The notes beneath the pieces are model-generated. The model did no database searches and was not told the origin of the DNA. It worked only from the letters and a program-made list of their open reading frames with translations. DNA of 64,000 nt from an uncultured bacterium (GTDB taxonomy: Bacteria > Hydrogenedentota > Hydrogenedentia > Hydrogenedentales > CAILVY01). The stretch is from contig CALEDJ010000010.1 in assembly GCA_937951485.1 (NCBI GenBank), positions 51,350 to 115,349 on the forward strand. The letters run 5' to 3'. Shown here in pieces: positions 45,063-53,053 of this stretch. The translations under genes and the position numbers were made by a program. Position 1 is the stretch's first letter. Each line of letters starts with the position of its first letter.

Positions 45063-46214
45063 ATGAAACGATATGTTCAGTGGATGATGCCGCTTGTTCT
45101 GATGTGGTCCTCTTCGGTTGTCGCCGAAGGCGCGCTGGATGAACTACTGCAACGTTTTCCGGGGCAGAATCAATCAGAAACAGAACATCTTGCCAGGGAA
45201 CTGCTTGGGCGCGGACCGGAGGCGATTAAAGCCCTTTGCGGCATGCTGCACCCCTTCAGCGTTACAGACGATTCAGCGGCGCAGTTTGCGTTGAACGCAA
45301 TCACGGTCTACGCCACGTGTCCGGATGTGGCGGAATCGGAGCGGTTGGCCGTGGTGAAGGGTTTGCTGCTTGGCTTGGATGCGTCACAGGATTTGGAGGT
45401 GAAAGCGCTTATCATCCGCCAACTTCAGTTTTGCGGCAAAGACGAAGTGGTGGCGCCATTGGCTGCGTACCTGGATGATGCACAACTGGGCGAACCGGCT
45501 GCAAAGGCATTGGCCGCCATTGCCACGCCCGCTGCGACGCGGGTGCTTGCCGATGCGTTGGGGCGGGCGGAGGGAGATCGACGTCTCCCCCTGATTACGG
45601 CGTTGGGTACGCTGCTTCATCGTGAGAGTATTCCCATATTGACGGTCCTGGCGCAGGATGAGGACGTTGTGGTGCAGTTTGCGGCATCCCGGGCGCTGGC
45701 AATCATTGCAGCCGCGCCGCCGCCCCCTGAAGAACCGGAACCGTCGTATCCGACCGATTCGGAAGCGTGGCGGCGGATTGAGGCTAAGATCAGTGAAGCA
45801 TCGGCGCTTGCCGCCGCAGGAAAAAAACGTCAGGCGGCGCGCATGCTCCAACAACATGTCAGGGAATTGATCGATCCGGCGTATACGCCGTTGCGCAGCG
45901 CCGCCCTGACCCAATTGGTGGCCGTCCAGGGCAAGGGCAGCCTGAAGCATCTGCTGGAGGCGATGAACAGCGACAATCCCGAGTACCGGGCTGCAGCGCT
46001 GGGGTGCGCGGGAAAGATTCCCGGTCGCGCGGTCACGCGGCGTTGGGTAAACACATTGAACCGCGTGTCGCCCGAAGTGCAAGTCGAAATCATCCGTATG
46101 CTGGGCGAACGCGGCGATCCTTCAGCGGTCCCGACGTTGAAGCACATGCAGAAAAACGCGGAGCCGGAGGTTCAAAGAGCGGCTGCCATTGCTTTGGTGT
46201 TGTTGCAGAAATAA
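45063..46214 (+). CDS. secreted HEAT-repeat protein
   Basis: 383 residues. Signal peptide WMMPLVLMWSSSVVAEG (cleavage near residue 21). The mature part is two runs of HEAT/PBS-type helical repeats, e.g. ..AIATPAATRVLADALGRAEGDRRLPLITALGTL, in pieces, at about 155-185 and ..GERGDPSAVPTLKHMQK at about 345-361. They are joined by a proline/glutamate linker near 225 (PPPPEEPEPSYPT). HEAT stacks bind other proteins; no enzyme motif is visible. ATG 45063 has AAAGGA upstream; the longer frame overlaps the oxidoreductase and lacks a signal peptide. An intrinsic terminator follows. Confidence 0.82.
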   Translation: MKRYVQWMMPLVLMWSSSVVAEGALDELLQRFPGQNQSETEHLARELLGRGPEAIKALCGMLHPFSVTDDSAAQFALNAITVYATCPDVAESERLAVVKGLLLGLDASQDLEVKALIIRQLQFCGKDEVVAPLAAYLDDAQLGEPAAKALAAIATPAATRVLADALGRAEGDRRLPLITALGTLLHRESIPILTVLAQDEDVVVQFAASRALAIIAAAPPPPEEPEPSYPTDSEAWRRIEAKISEASALAAAGKKRQAARMLQQHVRELIDPAYTPLRSAALTQLVAVQGKGSLKHLLEAMNSDNPEYRAAALGCAGKIPGRAVTRRWVNTLNRVSPEVQVEIIRMLGERGDPSAVPTLKHMQKNAEPEVQRAAAIALVLLQK

Positions 46215-46231
46215 CCATAGCGTCTGCATAC

Positions 46232-46254
46232 TGGAATTTTTCCAGCATTTTTTC
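46232..46254 (+). terminator. intrinsic terminator after the HEAT-repeat gene
   Basis: CTGGAA/TTCCAG stem (6 bp) with a TTT loop, followed by CATTTTTT. Confidence 0.65.
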
Positions 46255-46397
46255 TGACGAAAATCTCCGAAGAAAGACGGAAGTCCTGTTGTGACTGCTC
46301 TCCAGATTGCGCCACAACAAAGAGTATGCCAAGGCGGTATGCCAATATCTTTTTCGCTGGTGCGATAAGGAATGTTACCGAACACAGGGGACTGCGC

Positions 46398-47033
46398 GTG
46401 AAAATCGGTGCTGCACCGGCAATAACCTGGCGGCGAATACTTCTGACGATCCCGGTCGTTCTATTGCCTGGCCTTGTGGGCGCGTATGTGTTCGCGACGG
46501 GACCGAACAATCTGGCGCAGTATCCCGACGCCGAAACTTCACCCTATCGGCTGCCCTGGCCCGCAGAAATCACCTGTCGCTGTATCCAGAGCAACCGGGG
46601 TATCGTGAGTCATCGGGGCGGGGACCGTTTCGCCTATGATTTCTACATGCCGGTCGGGTCGGACATCTGCGCGGCGCGCGCGGGCGTGGTGGTCCGCGTG
46701 GTGGACCACCACGACGGCAACGGCTACCAATGGCCCAACAACCTCGTCGTCATTGAACACGAAGACAAGACGCTGGCCTGCTATGCACACATCATGAAAG
46801 GCGGCAGCCGTGTCGCCGTCGGCGACATGGTGCAACAGGGCCGGATCATCGCGGCCAGCGGCAATGTCGGGAACAGCATGATGCCGCACCTGCATTTCCA
46901 TGTCTACGCGCCGGACCGCAAGAGCACCATACCGGTCGCCTTCGCGGATTGCGATCGCGATGCCGGCGTCCCCCGTATGTTCAAGCGCTATACTTCAGGC
47001 AACGCCGTGTTCCTCGATGAATCTCAAGAATAA
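46398..47033 (+). CDS. M23 family metallopeptidase (LytM-like), membrane-anchored or exported
   Basis: 211 residues from a GTG at 46398 (AGGGGA upstream); the ATG at 46326 is the alternative. One N-terminal helix (ILLTIPVVLLPGLVGAYVF) exports or anchors it. The LytM fold has HRGGDRFAYDFYMPVGS with zinc ligands His and Asp (about 72-81), then GNGYQWPNNLVVIEHEDKTLACYAH, in pieces, and the HLHFH motif (about 164-168). All zinc ligands appear intact, so it may be an active peptidoglycan endopeptidase; some relatives act on other peptides. Co-directional with the HEAT gene but separated by a terminator. Confidence 0.88.
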   Translation: MKIGAAPAITWRRILLTIPVVLLPGLVGAYVFATGPNNLAQYPDAETSPYRLPWPAEITCRCIQSNRGIVSHRGGDRFAYDFYMPVGSDICAARAGVVVRVVDHHDGNGYQWPNNLVVIEHEDKTLACYAHIMKGGSRVAVGDMVQQGRIIAASGNVGNSMMPHLHFHVYAPDRKSTIPVAFADCDRDAGVPRMFKRYTSGNAVFLDESQE

Positions 47034-47321
47034 GCCGCAATGTGGCAATCGTTGCGGATGTCCCGGACGAAGAATGCGCGCGTTACCCGGGACGCAACAG
47101 CGCAGCCCTGGAAAAAGAGTTCCGGGACGTTGCGGCCCGTGTGAGCCTCACCGCCCGCATCCCTATTCACGCCCGCAGTTCGTGTCGTCAGGGACCCGTT
47201 TCGGAGGCCTGTGCACCGGCCTGCTGCTGCTGGAAACTTCTACGACGAACTGTATTCCATTATCGGGGTTATGTAAAATTGCCCGGAAACCACAACCTGA
47301 ACCACGCGGGAGAGAAGGGTC
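47034..47321. other. short gap with no supported gene (possible gene remnant)
   Basis: A frame from 47042 reads MAIVADVPDEECARYPGR then loses protein-like composition in a Cys/Arg-rich run. I recognise no product. It could be a decayed coding fragment or chance. Confidence 0.3.
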
Positions 47322-48164
47322 ATGATAGAACTGGGCATGCACACCGATAACTGGCGCACTCTGAGCGGGAGTTTCAAGCAGGCGGCGGAATGCGCCGTGA
47401 AGTATGGGCTGAAACACCTGGAGTTTGCGGCCATCCACGGGCAGTATTTCATCCAGGCGATGGGCTATGAGCCGGGCATCTCGCTGCAATCGAATCCGCG
47501 CGCGCTTAAACGCTATTGCGACAAGATGGGGCTGAAAATCTCTCAGATAGACGGGTCGTACCCGTTCATGGGGCCGGACGGGTCGGCCTACGGCGTGCAG
47601 TACGTCCAGCAGTCCATCCGCTTCGCGGCGGAACTGGACTGCCCGATGGTGGACACCGTGGACGGGGCGATGGAAATCGAGGGTTTCACGCGCGACGAGG
47701 TCTTCCGCATCACCTGCGACAACTATCGCCAGGTGCTGCCGTGGGCCGAGGATTACAAAGTCATCATCAACGTCGAGCCGCACGGCCCTTACACAAACGA
47801 CATCGAGTTCATGCTCAAACTTTTCAAATACTTCGATTCGGAATGGCTGCGCTGCAATTTCGATACGGGGAACACTTTCATCGCCGGACACGACCCGCTG
47901 GATTACCTGAAAGCGCTGCGCCCCCATGTTTCCCACTGCCACATCAAGGACGTCAGCGAAGGGCTGGCCGCCGCCGCGCGCGGCGAAGAGACGGGCATCG
48001 CATGCAGTGAAGTACCCATAGGCGGCGGCGTGAACGCCGACAACATCAAGCGGTGCCTGGCGTTCCTCAATGAAACGGGATGGGACGGCGTCGTGTCGCT
48101 CGAATGCTACGGCGCGGATGACAACATACGCAAGAGCGTCGAGTTCCTGCGGCAATTGGTCTGA
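47322..48164 (+). CDS. sugar phosphate isomerase/epimerase family protein (TIM barrel)
   Basis: 280 residues, AP_endonuc_2/xylose-isomerase-like barrel. MIELGMHTDNW and KHLEFAAIHGQYF mark the first strands, VIINVEPHGPYTNDIEF holds a metal-binding Glu, RCNFDTGNTFIAGHDP the Asp/Asn site and VSHCHIKDV the metal-binding His; GVVSLECYGADD ends the barrel with the last Glu. A divalent-metal sugar isomerase or epimerase is expected, substrate unknown. Relatives are often encoded near Gfo/Idh/MocA oxidoreductases, as here 2.3 kb away. GAGAAGGG precedes the ATG. Confidence 0.9.
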   Translation: MIELGMHTDNWRTLSGSFKQAAECAVKYGLKHLEFAAIHGQYFIQAMGYEPGISLQSNPRALKRYCDKMGLKISQIDGSYPFMGPDGSAYGVQYVQQSIRFAAELDCPMVDTVDGAMEIEGFTRDEVFRITCDNYRQVLPWAEDYKVIINVEPHGPYTNDIEFMLKLFKYFDSEWLRCNFDTGNTFIAGHDPLDYLKALRPHVSHCHIKDVSEGLAAAARGEETGIACSEVPIGGGVNADNIKRCLAFLNETGWDGVVSLECYGADDNIRKSVEFLRQLV

Positions 48165-48260
48165 TTATCTCGGGACAATGGTGGGTTCCGCTTCGCTGCA
48201 CCCACGCTACAATTTGCGGTCTCGGTTGTGGCGCGGTCCGGAGACCGGCCACCACGATTT

Positions 48261-48341
48261 GCTGTCGTTGCTGTCCTTGCCGTCGTTTACGTCCTTTACG
48301 TCATTTATACCACTTATATGGCTTATGTCCCTTATGTCCCT
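48261..48341. repeat. nine-unit 9-bp tandem array downstream of the sialidase gene
   Basis: Nine consecutive degenerate 9-mers, from GCTGTCGTT through TACGTCCTT to TATGTCCCT twice. In reverse complement the unit is close to AGGGACATA, sharing GGACAT with the arrays at 32472 and 33703. It starts 13 bp beyond the sialidase stop codon. Confidence 0.75.
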
Positions 48342-48353
48342 TCACCCATCCGG

Positions 48354-49538
48354 TCACCCCTGTCCCTTTGCAATCCACTCCGGGTCAAGCACAACATGCT
48401 TGATGGATTTCCCGTCTTTTTCGTTGAAGGTATAGGTGGCGTGAAGTCTTCCGTCCATCGCCTGCAACAGGGAAGGATAGGAATAACTGCCTTTGCCCGG
48501 TTCCGCCTCTTCGAGTGTGCGTTTCCATTTCCAGGTTTCGCCCTCGTCATCGGACATGGCCAGCGACAAGATGTGACGCCCCCGGTCGCTGTCATTGAAA
48601 ATCATCACCCACCGTCCATCGCGAAGCGCGATGACTTCGAGGCTGGAACTGGGATTGGGGATATCGGTGTCGCGGGCGATGGACCACGATTCGCCGTCGT
48701 CCGTGGACTGCGCGACCAGCGCCCGCTTGGGCAACGGCCCGGAATCGCGCATGTACGCGACAATGGTCCCGTCCTGTCTGCGCACAAACGAGGGCTGGAT
48801 AGGCCCCAGTCCCACGATGGGCCTGCTGGCGCGCCAGGTCTCGCCGCTGTCATCGGAGATGGCCGCAAGCGACACGTTGAATCCATCAGAGTACAGCGGC
48901 AACAGGATGCGTCCGCCGGGCAGCGTCAGCGGATGAATACGCGGCATCCAGCCCAGTTGCCGCTTCAGCGGGTCGTTCGCCGCTTCCAGGATCATGCGCG
49001 AATAGGGCGGCGCATACTCGGCCCACATGGATTCATCGTAGAGCAGTTTCGGAAATTGTTCCGCAATGGTTTCCGCGAATTCGTCGCCGGGTTTCAACGT
49101 GATCACCCCCTGCCACGACCAGTTCGGCGCGCCCGGCCCCGCATAGTCTTCCGCGCGGCGATACATCAACAGCACATTCTCCCAGCGATTGGCCAGCACC
49201 AGCGCCCAGAAAAGCCACAGCCGTTCCTGCGCGTCAATGAAAAGCACCGGGTTGCAGTCGGGGAATCCTGGCACATCCGCCATCTGAAAGACCGGCCCCC
49301 ACGCCGCCACGCCCTTGGCGCGACGCGCGCCCAGCACCTGCACGTCGTCCGCGGTGCGCTCCCCCGAACCCTGAAACCAGCACGCCAGCAGGTCGCCGTT
49401 CGGACACTCCACGATGCTGCTGCTGTGGCAATGCTGTTCCTGAAGGGGAAAAATGAGTTCGCTGTGAAAAAAAGGTTCCGCCCCGGCGGCTGCGACCCGG
49501 AAAAAACACCATAGCGCGCAAAGAATCCGTATTCGCAT
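48354..49538 (-). CDS. secreted sialidase-like (exo-alpha-sialidase, BNR/Asp-box) protein
   Basis: 394 residues. Signal peptide ILCALWCFFRVAAAGAE. A six-bladed sialidase propeller is indicated by three Asp boxes, SDDSGETW, STDDGESW and SDDEGETW (about 222, 272 and 328). The HSSSIVECPNGDLLACWFQG opening, an arginine in PRIHPLTLPGGRILLPLY-like context and the late SYPSLLQAMDGRLHATYTF are typical of the subgroup often annotated exo-alpha-sialidase or BNR-repeat glycosidase. Real substrates in this subgroup are frequently other glycans. GAGAGG before the ATG supports the start. Confidence 0.9.
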   Translation of the reverse strand: MRIRILCALWCFFRVAAAGAEPFFHSELIFPLQEQHCHSSSIVECPNGDLLACWFQGSGERTADDVQVLGARRAKGVAAWGPVFQMADVPGFPDCNPVLFIDAQERLWLFWALVLANRWENVLLMYRRAEDYAGPGAPNWSWQGVITLKPGDEFAETIAEQFPKLLYDESMWAEYAPPYSRMILEAANDPLKRQLGWMPRIHPLTLPGGRILLPLYSDGFNVSLAAISDDSGETWRASRPIVGLGPIQPSFVRRQDGTIVAYMRDSGPLPKRALVAQSTDDGESWSIARDTDIPNPSSSLEVIALRDGRWVMIFNDSDRGRHILSLAMSDDEGETWKWKRTLEEAEPGKGSYSYPSLLQAMDGRLHATYTFNEKDGKSIKHVVLDPEWIAKGQG

Positions 49539-49737
49539 GACATCCTCTCCATGGTTGTGCTACGTTTCTCGGTGCAAGTCATTCATGTTCCGTTGATGAT
49601 GACCAGACTGTGGTCACGCTCGTTATCTGTATGTTTGGCGAACAGGCGAACCAGGCAAACATGCATGGGGTGCATTGTAGTCGGCTTCTTTGCCAATCAC
49701 AATGAAACGCACTGCATTTTTCAGGAAGGGCCGTTGT

Positions 49738-51138
49738 ATGACCGACAAAGGAAAAAGTAAAGTTTCAAAACCCGACGCATTTGCCTTGCCGCGGGAGTTT
49801 CCCGGCGCGGTCTGGTATGGCGAAGAGGAGATCGAGGCGGTGACCCGCGTGCTCCGCAACCAATCGCCATTTCGATACTATGGCCCGCGGTGCGGGTTTG
49901 AAGTGCGGCAATTTGAGGAGGAATTCGCGCGGTTCATCGCGAGTAAGCCGGGCGAAGCATGGCCAGAGCACACCGATTTGCGCGTGACGGCGGTCAATTC
50001 CGGGGCCGGCGCGCTGGAAGTGGCGCTGGACGCGCTGGGTGTGGGCTGCGGCGATGAGGTCATTGTGCAGGGCTTTATGTGGATCGCCAGCATTTCAGCA
50101 ATCATCCGCAACCGCGCCATTCCCGTGCTCGTGGATTCCGACGACACATTGAACATGGACCCCGAAGCCATCCGCGCGCGCGTCACGCCGCGCACCAAGG
50201 TCATCATGCCCGTGCCGATGCTGGGCGGCTGTGCGCGCATCGGGGCGATCATGGCCGTGGTGCGCCGGATCAACGCGGAACGCGCCGCGCAGGGACTGCC
50301 GCCGGTACACGTGCTGGAAGACTGCGCGCAGGCGCTTGGCGCGCATGCGCGGGGCATTCCGGGATCCATCGCGCCCATCGGCGAAGAAGGCGTCCACCGG
50401 GTCGGCGTTTTCGGCGACGTGGGCATCTTCAGCCTGCAAATCAACAAAAACATCACTGCGGGGGAAGGCGGTGTCATCGTCACCCGCGACCCCGAACTGC
50501 ATCGGCGCATCGAGGCGTTGCACAATGTCGGCTATGCCAGAGACGGCGAACCGGCGCAGAACTGGTACGGCGACACGCCCTTGGGTTGGGGGCAGGGCCG
50601 GCGGATGACGGAACTGCAGGGCGCGCTGGCGCGCGTACAGTTGTGGAAACTCGACGCCATTCTCGACAGCATGCGCCGGAGTCATGCGCGGTTTGAAGCG
50701 CGTGTGCGTGAATTCGGTATGACGCCCCGACCGCGCGCCGACGCCGAAAATCCCGGCGATACCGGCTATTACTGCATCTTCCGCCTGCCACCGGGGCCGG
50801 ATGACGCCGACGCGAAGATCGCGCGGGGCCGCGCCGTCGCCGCCGCGCTTGACGAATGGGGGCTGCACCCGTGGTTTCTGCACGATTTTGAAGTGCACGT
50901 GTACTACAACATCCAGCCCCTGGTCGAAAAATGGCCGATGAACAACGGGTGCCCGTGGGAATGCGAGCGCAACGCTTTCCACACGGCCTATCGCTATGAG
51001 CGCGGCGCGTTGCCGCGTCTCGATGAGGCGCTCATCACCACCGTGGGCATCAATGTGCCGAGTCGTCTGACCCCGGAAGACGAAGAAAACATTCTATCGG
51101 CCTTGAATTATGGTTACGAAACAGTGATTCGACAATAG
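49738..51138 (+). CDS. DegT/DnrJ/EryC1/StrS family PLP aminotransferase
   Basis: 466 residues from the ATG at 49738 (GGAAGGG upstream). AVNSGAGALEVALDALGVGCGDEVI, in pieces, is the cofactor-binding start, VLEDCAQALGA holds the Asp/Gln contacting PLP, and FSLQINKNITAGEGGVI contains the Schiff-base lysine (about 235). SDA enzymes transaminate keto-sugars for cell-surface or antibiotic sugars, or act as dehydratases. This one is about 80 residues longer than usual, with insertions near 200 and 380, close to AHBA-synthase/inositol-type relatives. No other sugar-nucleotide genes flank it, so the pathway is open. Confidence 0.9.
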   Translation: MTDKGKSKVSKPDAFALPREFPGAVWYGEEEIEAVTRVLRNQSPFRYYGPRCGFEVRQFEEEFARFIASKPGEAWPEHTDLRVTAVNSGAGALEVALDALGVGCGDEVIVQGFMWIASISAIIRNRAIPVLVDSDDTLNMDPEAIRARVTPRTKVIMPVPMLGGCARIGAIMAVVRRINAERAAQGLPPVHVLEDCAQALGAHARGIPGSIAPIGEEGVHRVGVFGDVGIFSLQINKNITAGEGGVIVTRDPELHRRIEALHNVGYARDGEPAQNWYGDTPLGWGQGRRMTELQGALARVQLWKLDAILDSMRRSHARFEARVREFGMTPRPRADAENPGDTGYYCIFRLPPGPDDADAKIARGRAVAAALDEWGLHPWFLHDFEVHVYYNIQPLVEKWPMNNGCPWECERNAFHTAYRYERGALPRLDEALITTVGINVPSRLTPEDEENILSALNYGYETVIRQ

Positions 51139-51216
51139 GGGCGCCGGCTGACATCACCTGCAGCAGGTCAGGGGGTGCGACTGCCTTGGTGGGAAACGTA
51201 CCGGGAGACACGAAAC

Positions 51217-52434
51217 ATGCGATGGACCGTAGCGATGGTTGTTCTTTTGGGAATGGGCGGGGTTGCAACCAGCGCTGATGTGGTGCGTCTCCATAATGGA
51301 GATGTTCTTTCCGGCCATTTCGAGAGTCTGCGTGAGGGGACCGTGACACTGACAACCGACTATGCAGGCACGATTTCCATCCGGCAGGATGCGGTGCTGT
51401 CCATCAAGACGGAAGCGGCCATGACGGTGCGGCTGCGCGATGGCGTGGAGATGGAGGCGACGCTGCAACCGAAGGATGATGGGCAATGGCTGGTCTTTTC
51501 GAGCGGCGATTTGTGCGCCGACTTCACAGCCATTGAATCCATCGAACGCGCTCCTGAAACGCCCGAAACAGTGCCGGAACCGCCCAGACCCAAGCGCTGG
51601 GGCGCAACGGTGGACGCGACGCTGTCCATGCGTCAGGGCAATACGGACACGATGGACACCTCGTTCGGGGTGGAGGTGGTGCGCAAGGGCGACCGCCATG
51701 TCTCCACCCTCGCGTTGAGCGGCGGCTATGGAGAGGCGGACGGCTACATCAACACGCGGCGCTACAAGGGGGTGGCGAAACATCAGTTCTACCCGATTGA
51801 CAAACTGTATCTTTTTGCGGCGGGCGGCGCGGAGCGCGATTATGGGCGCAAACTGGATGTGCGCGCGCATGGATCGGGAGGCGTCGGATATGACTTTCTA
51901 CAGCGCGACAGTTTGAAATTCTCGGCGGATATCGGACTGGATTATACATGGGACCGCTGGATGCCCTATACCCCCCGGGGCAAAGACGAGGAGAAGAGTA
52001 AGCGGCGCAGCCAGGCCGGCCTGCGCCTCAGCCAGCAGATCGCCGCGCTGTCCGCCACGCCGCCCGGAAACCTCGTGCAGGCGCTGGAAGGCATTGCTGA
52101 CACGTTGTACGTCATTCGCGATCCGCTGCGCGGCAGCGCCAGTCGCGAAGAGGATTCCATCAGCCTGCACCTCGGCGCATATTATGAACAGACGCTGTTC
52201 TGGAAGAGCAGTCTAACCGAGCGGTTGACCCTGCTGCCAAGCCTGGACGATTTCGGCGAATTCCGCGCGATTTCCGAACTGGGGTTCAACACGCCGCTGA
52301 TGGAACACCTGAAATTACGCATCTCGCTGAAAACGGAATACGACAGCATGGCCCGCAGGAGCGGCGTGGAATCCTGGGACAATCTGCTTCAGGCTGGGCT
52401 GCGCTATGAATTTGGCGTTTCGCGGACGAAATAA
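51217..52434 (+). CDS. DUF481 family outer-membrane beta-barrel protein
   Basis: 405 residues from the ATG at 51217 (GGGAG nine bases upstream). Signal peptide MRWTVAMVVLLGMGGVATSA. Residues about 22-110 form an SH3-like periplasmic segment (VRLHNGDVLSGHFESLREG). From about 130 a DUF481/YdiY-like barrel alternates aromatic strands, e.g. WGATVDATLSMRQGNTDT and HQFYPIDKLYLFAAGGAERD, ending in the strand LLQAGLRYEFGVSRTK. The role of this family is unknown; YdiY is salt-induced. It argues for an outer membrane in the host. It is followed by the hairpin-array element, starting 24 bp after the stop. Confidence 0.85.
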   Translation: MRWTVAMVVLLGMGGVATSADVVRLHNGDVLSGHFESLREGTVTLTTDYAGTISIRQDAVLSIKTEAAMTVRLRDGVEMEATLQPKDDGQWLVFSSGDLCADFTAIESIERAPETPETVPEPPRPKRWGATVDATLSMRQGNTDTMDTSFGVEVVRKGDRHVSTLALSGGYGEADGYINTRRYKGVAKHQFYPIDKLYLFAAGGAERDYGRKLDVRAHGSGGVGYDFLQRDSLKFSADIGLDYTWDRWMPYTPRGKDEEKSKRRSQAGLRLSQQIAALSATPPGNLVQALEGIADTLYVIRDPLRGSASREEDSISLHLGAYYEQTLFWKSSLTERLTLLPSLDDFGEFRAISELGFNTPLMEHLKLRISLKTEYDSMARRSGVESWDNLLQAGLRYEFGVSRTK

Positions 52435-52457
52435 CCCGCACCGCACAGTGTAGAGGT

Positions 52458-53014
52458 CAGTGTCGTCCAGAATAGATTGTTGAGGGAATGAAAGGACAAT
52501 GGCCAGAACCCTTTGAGAATCCAGTGGAATCAAGATGTTGTGGCGGGCTTGTCCTGTGTGTAAACCACTCCTTGGGGATTTCTGAGATATCATTGCCTCC
52601 TTTACCAAGGTGTCCCGTGCTGTTTCCCCTCACCCCACCCCTCTCCCGGAGGGAGAGGGAGTATATGGCGCAACCTGAGGCATGCTGTCGCTCCCATTCC
52701 AGGAGGGAGAGGGAGTATATGGCGCAACCTGAGGCATGCTGTCGCTCCCTCTCCCGGAGGGAGAGGGAGTATATGGCGAAAAAGGTGTCCCGTCTTGTTT
52801 CCCCTCACCCCACCCCTCTCCCGGAGGGAGAGGGAGTAATATGGCGAAACCTGAGGCATGCCGTCGCTCCCTCTCCCGCTGGGAGAGGGAGTAATATGGC
52901 GAAACCTGAGGCATGCCGTCGCTCCCTCTCCCGCTGGGAGAGGGGTGGGGTGAGGGGAAAGGTTAATATGATAAATGGCTTTTCTCGGCACTCAGAATGT
53001 CTTGGACAGCACTG
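52458..53014. mobile_element. 557-bp composite inverted-repeat element with hairpin array (copy B)
   Basis: Inverted copy of the 37255-37699 element. Its left end CAGTGTCGTCCAGAATAGATT aligns, reversed, with the right end of copy A, and the match extends through ..TGGAATCAAGATG.TGTGGCGGGCTT. Its right end CTTGGACAGCACTG mirrors copy A's left end. Six hairpins of form CCTCTCCCGGAGGGAGAGG (about 52639, 52691 degenerate, 52747, 52814, 52869, 52924) are separated by spacers with GTATATGGCGCAACCTGAGG or close variants. No coding frame; it fills the 619-bp gap between the DUF481 and transglutaminase genes. Confidence 0.8.
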
Positions 53015-53053
53015 ATGCAGGGTAAATACAGTGAAACGGAACCCACCCTGTTT

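Noticed and set aside
47042..47350. Possible 102-codon gene
   Set aside because: Only the first 20 codons look protein-like; no ribosome site, and it runs into the isomerase gene. Kept only as a possible remnant.
52620..52950. CRISPR-like array of repeats and spacers
   Set aside because: Repeats are 20-bp palindromes with repeated, not unique, spacers, no leader and no cas genes; it is a hairpin array in a repeat element.
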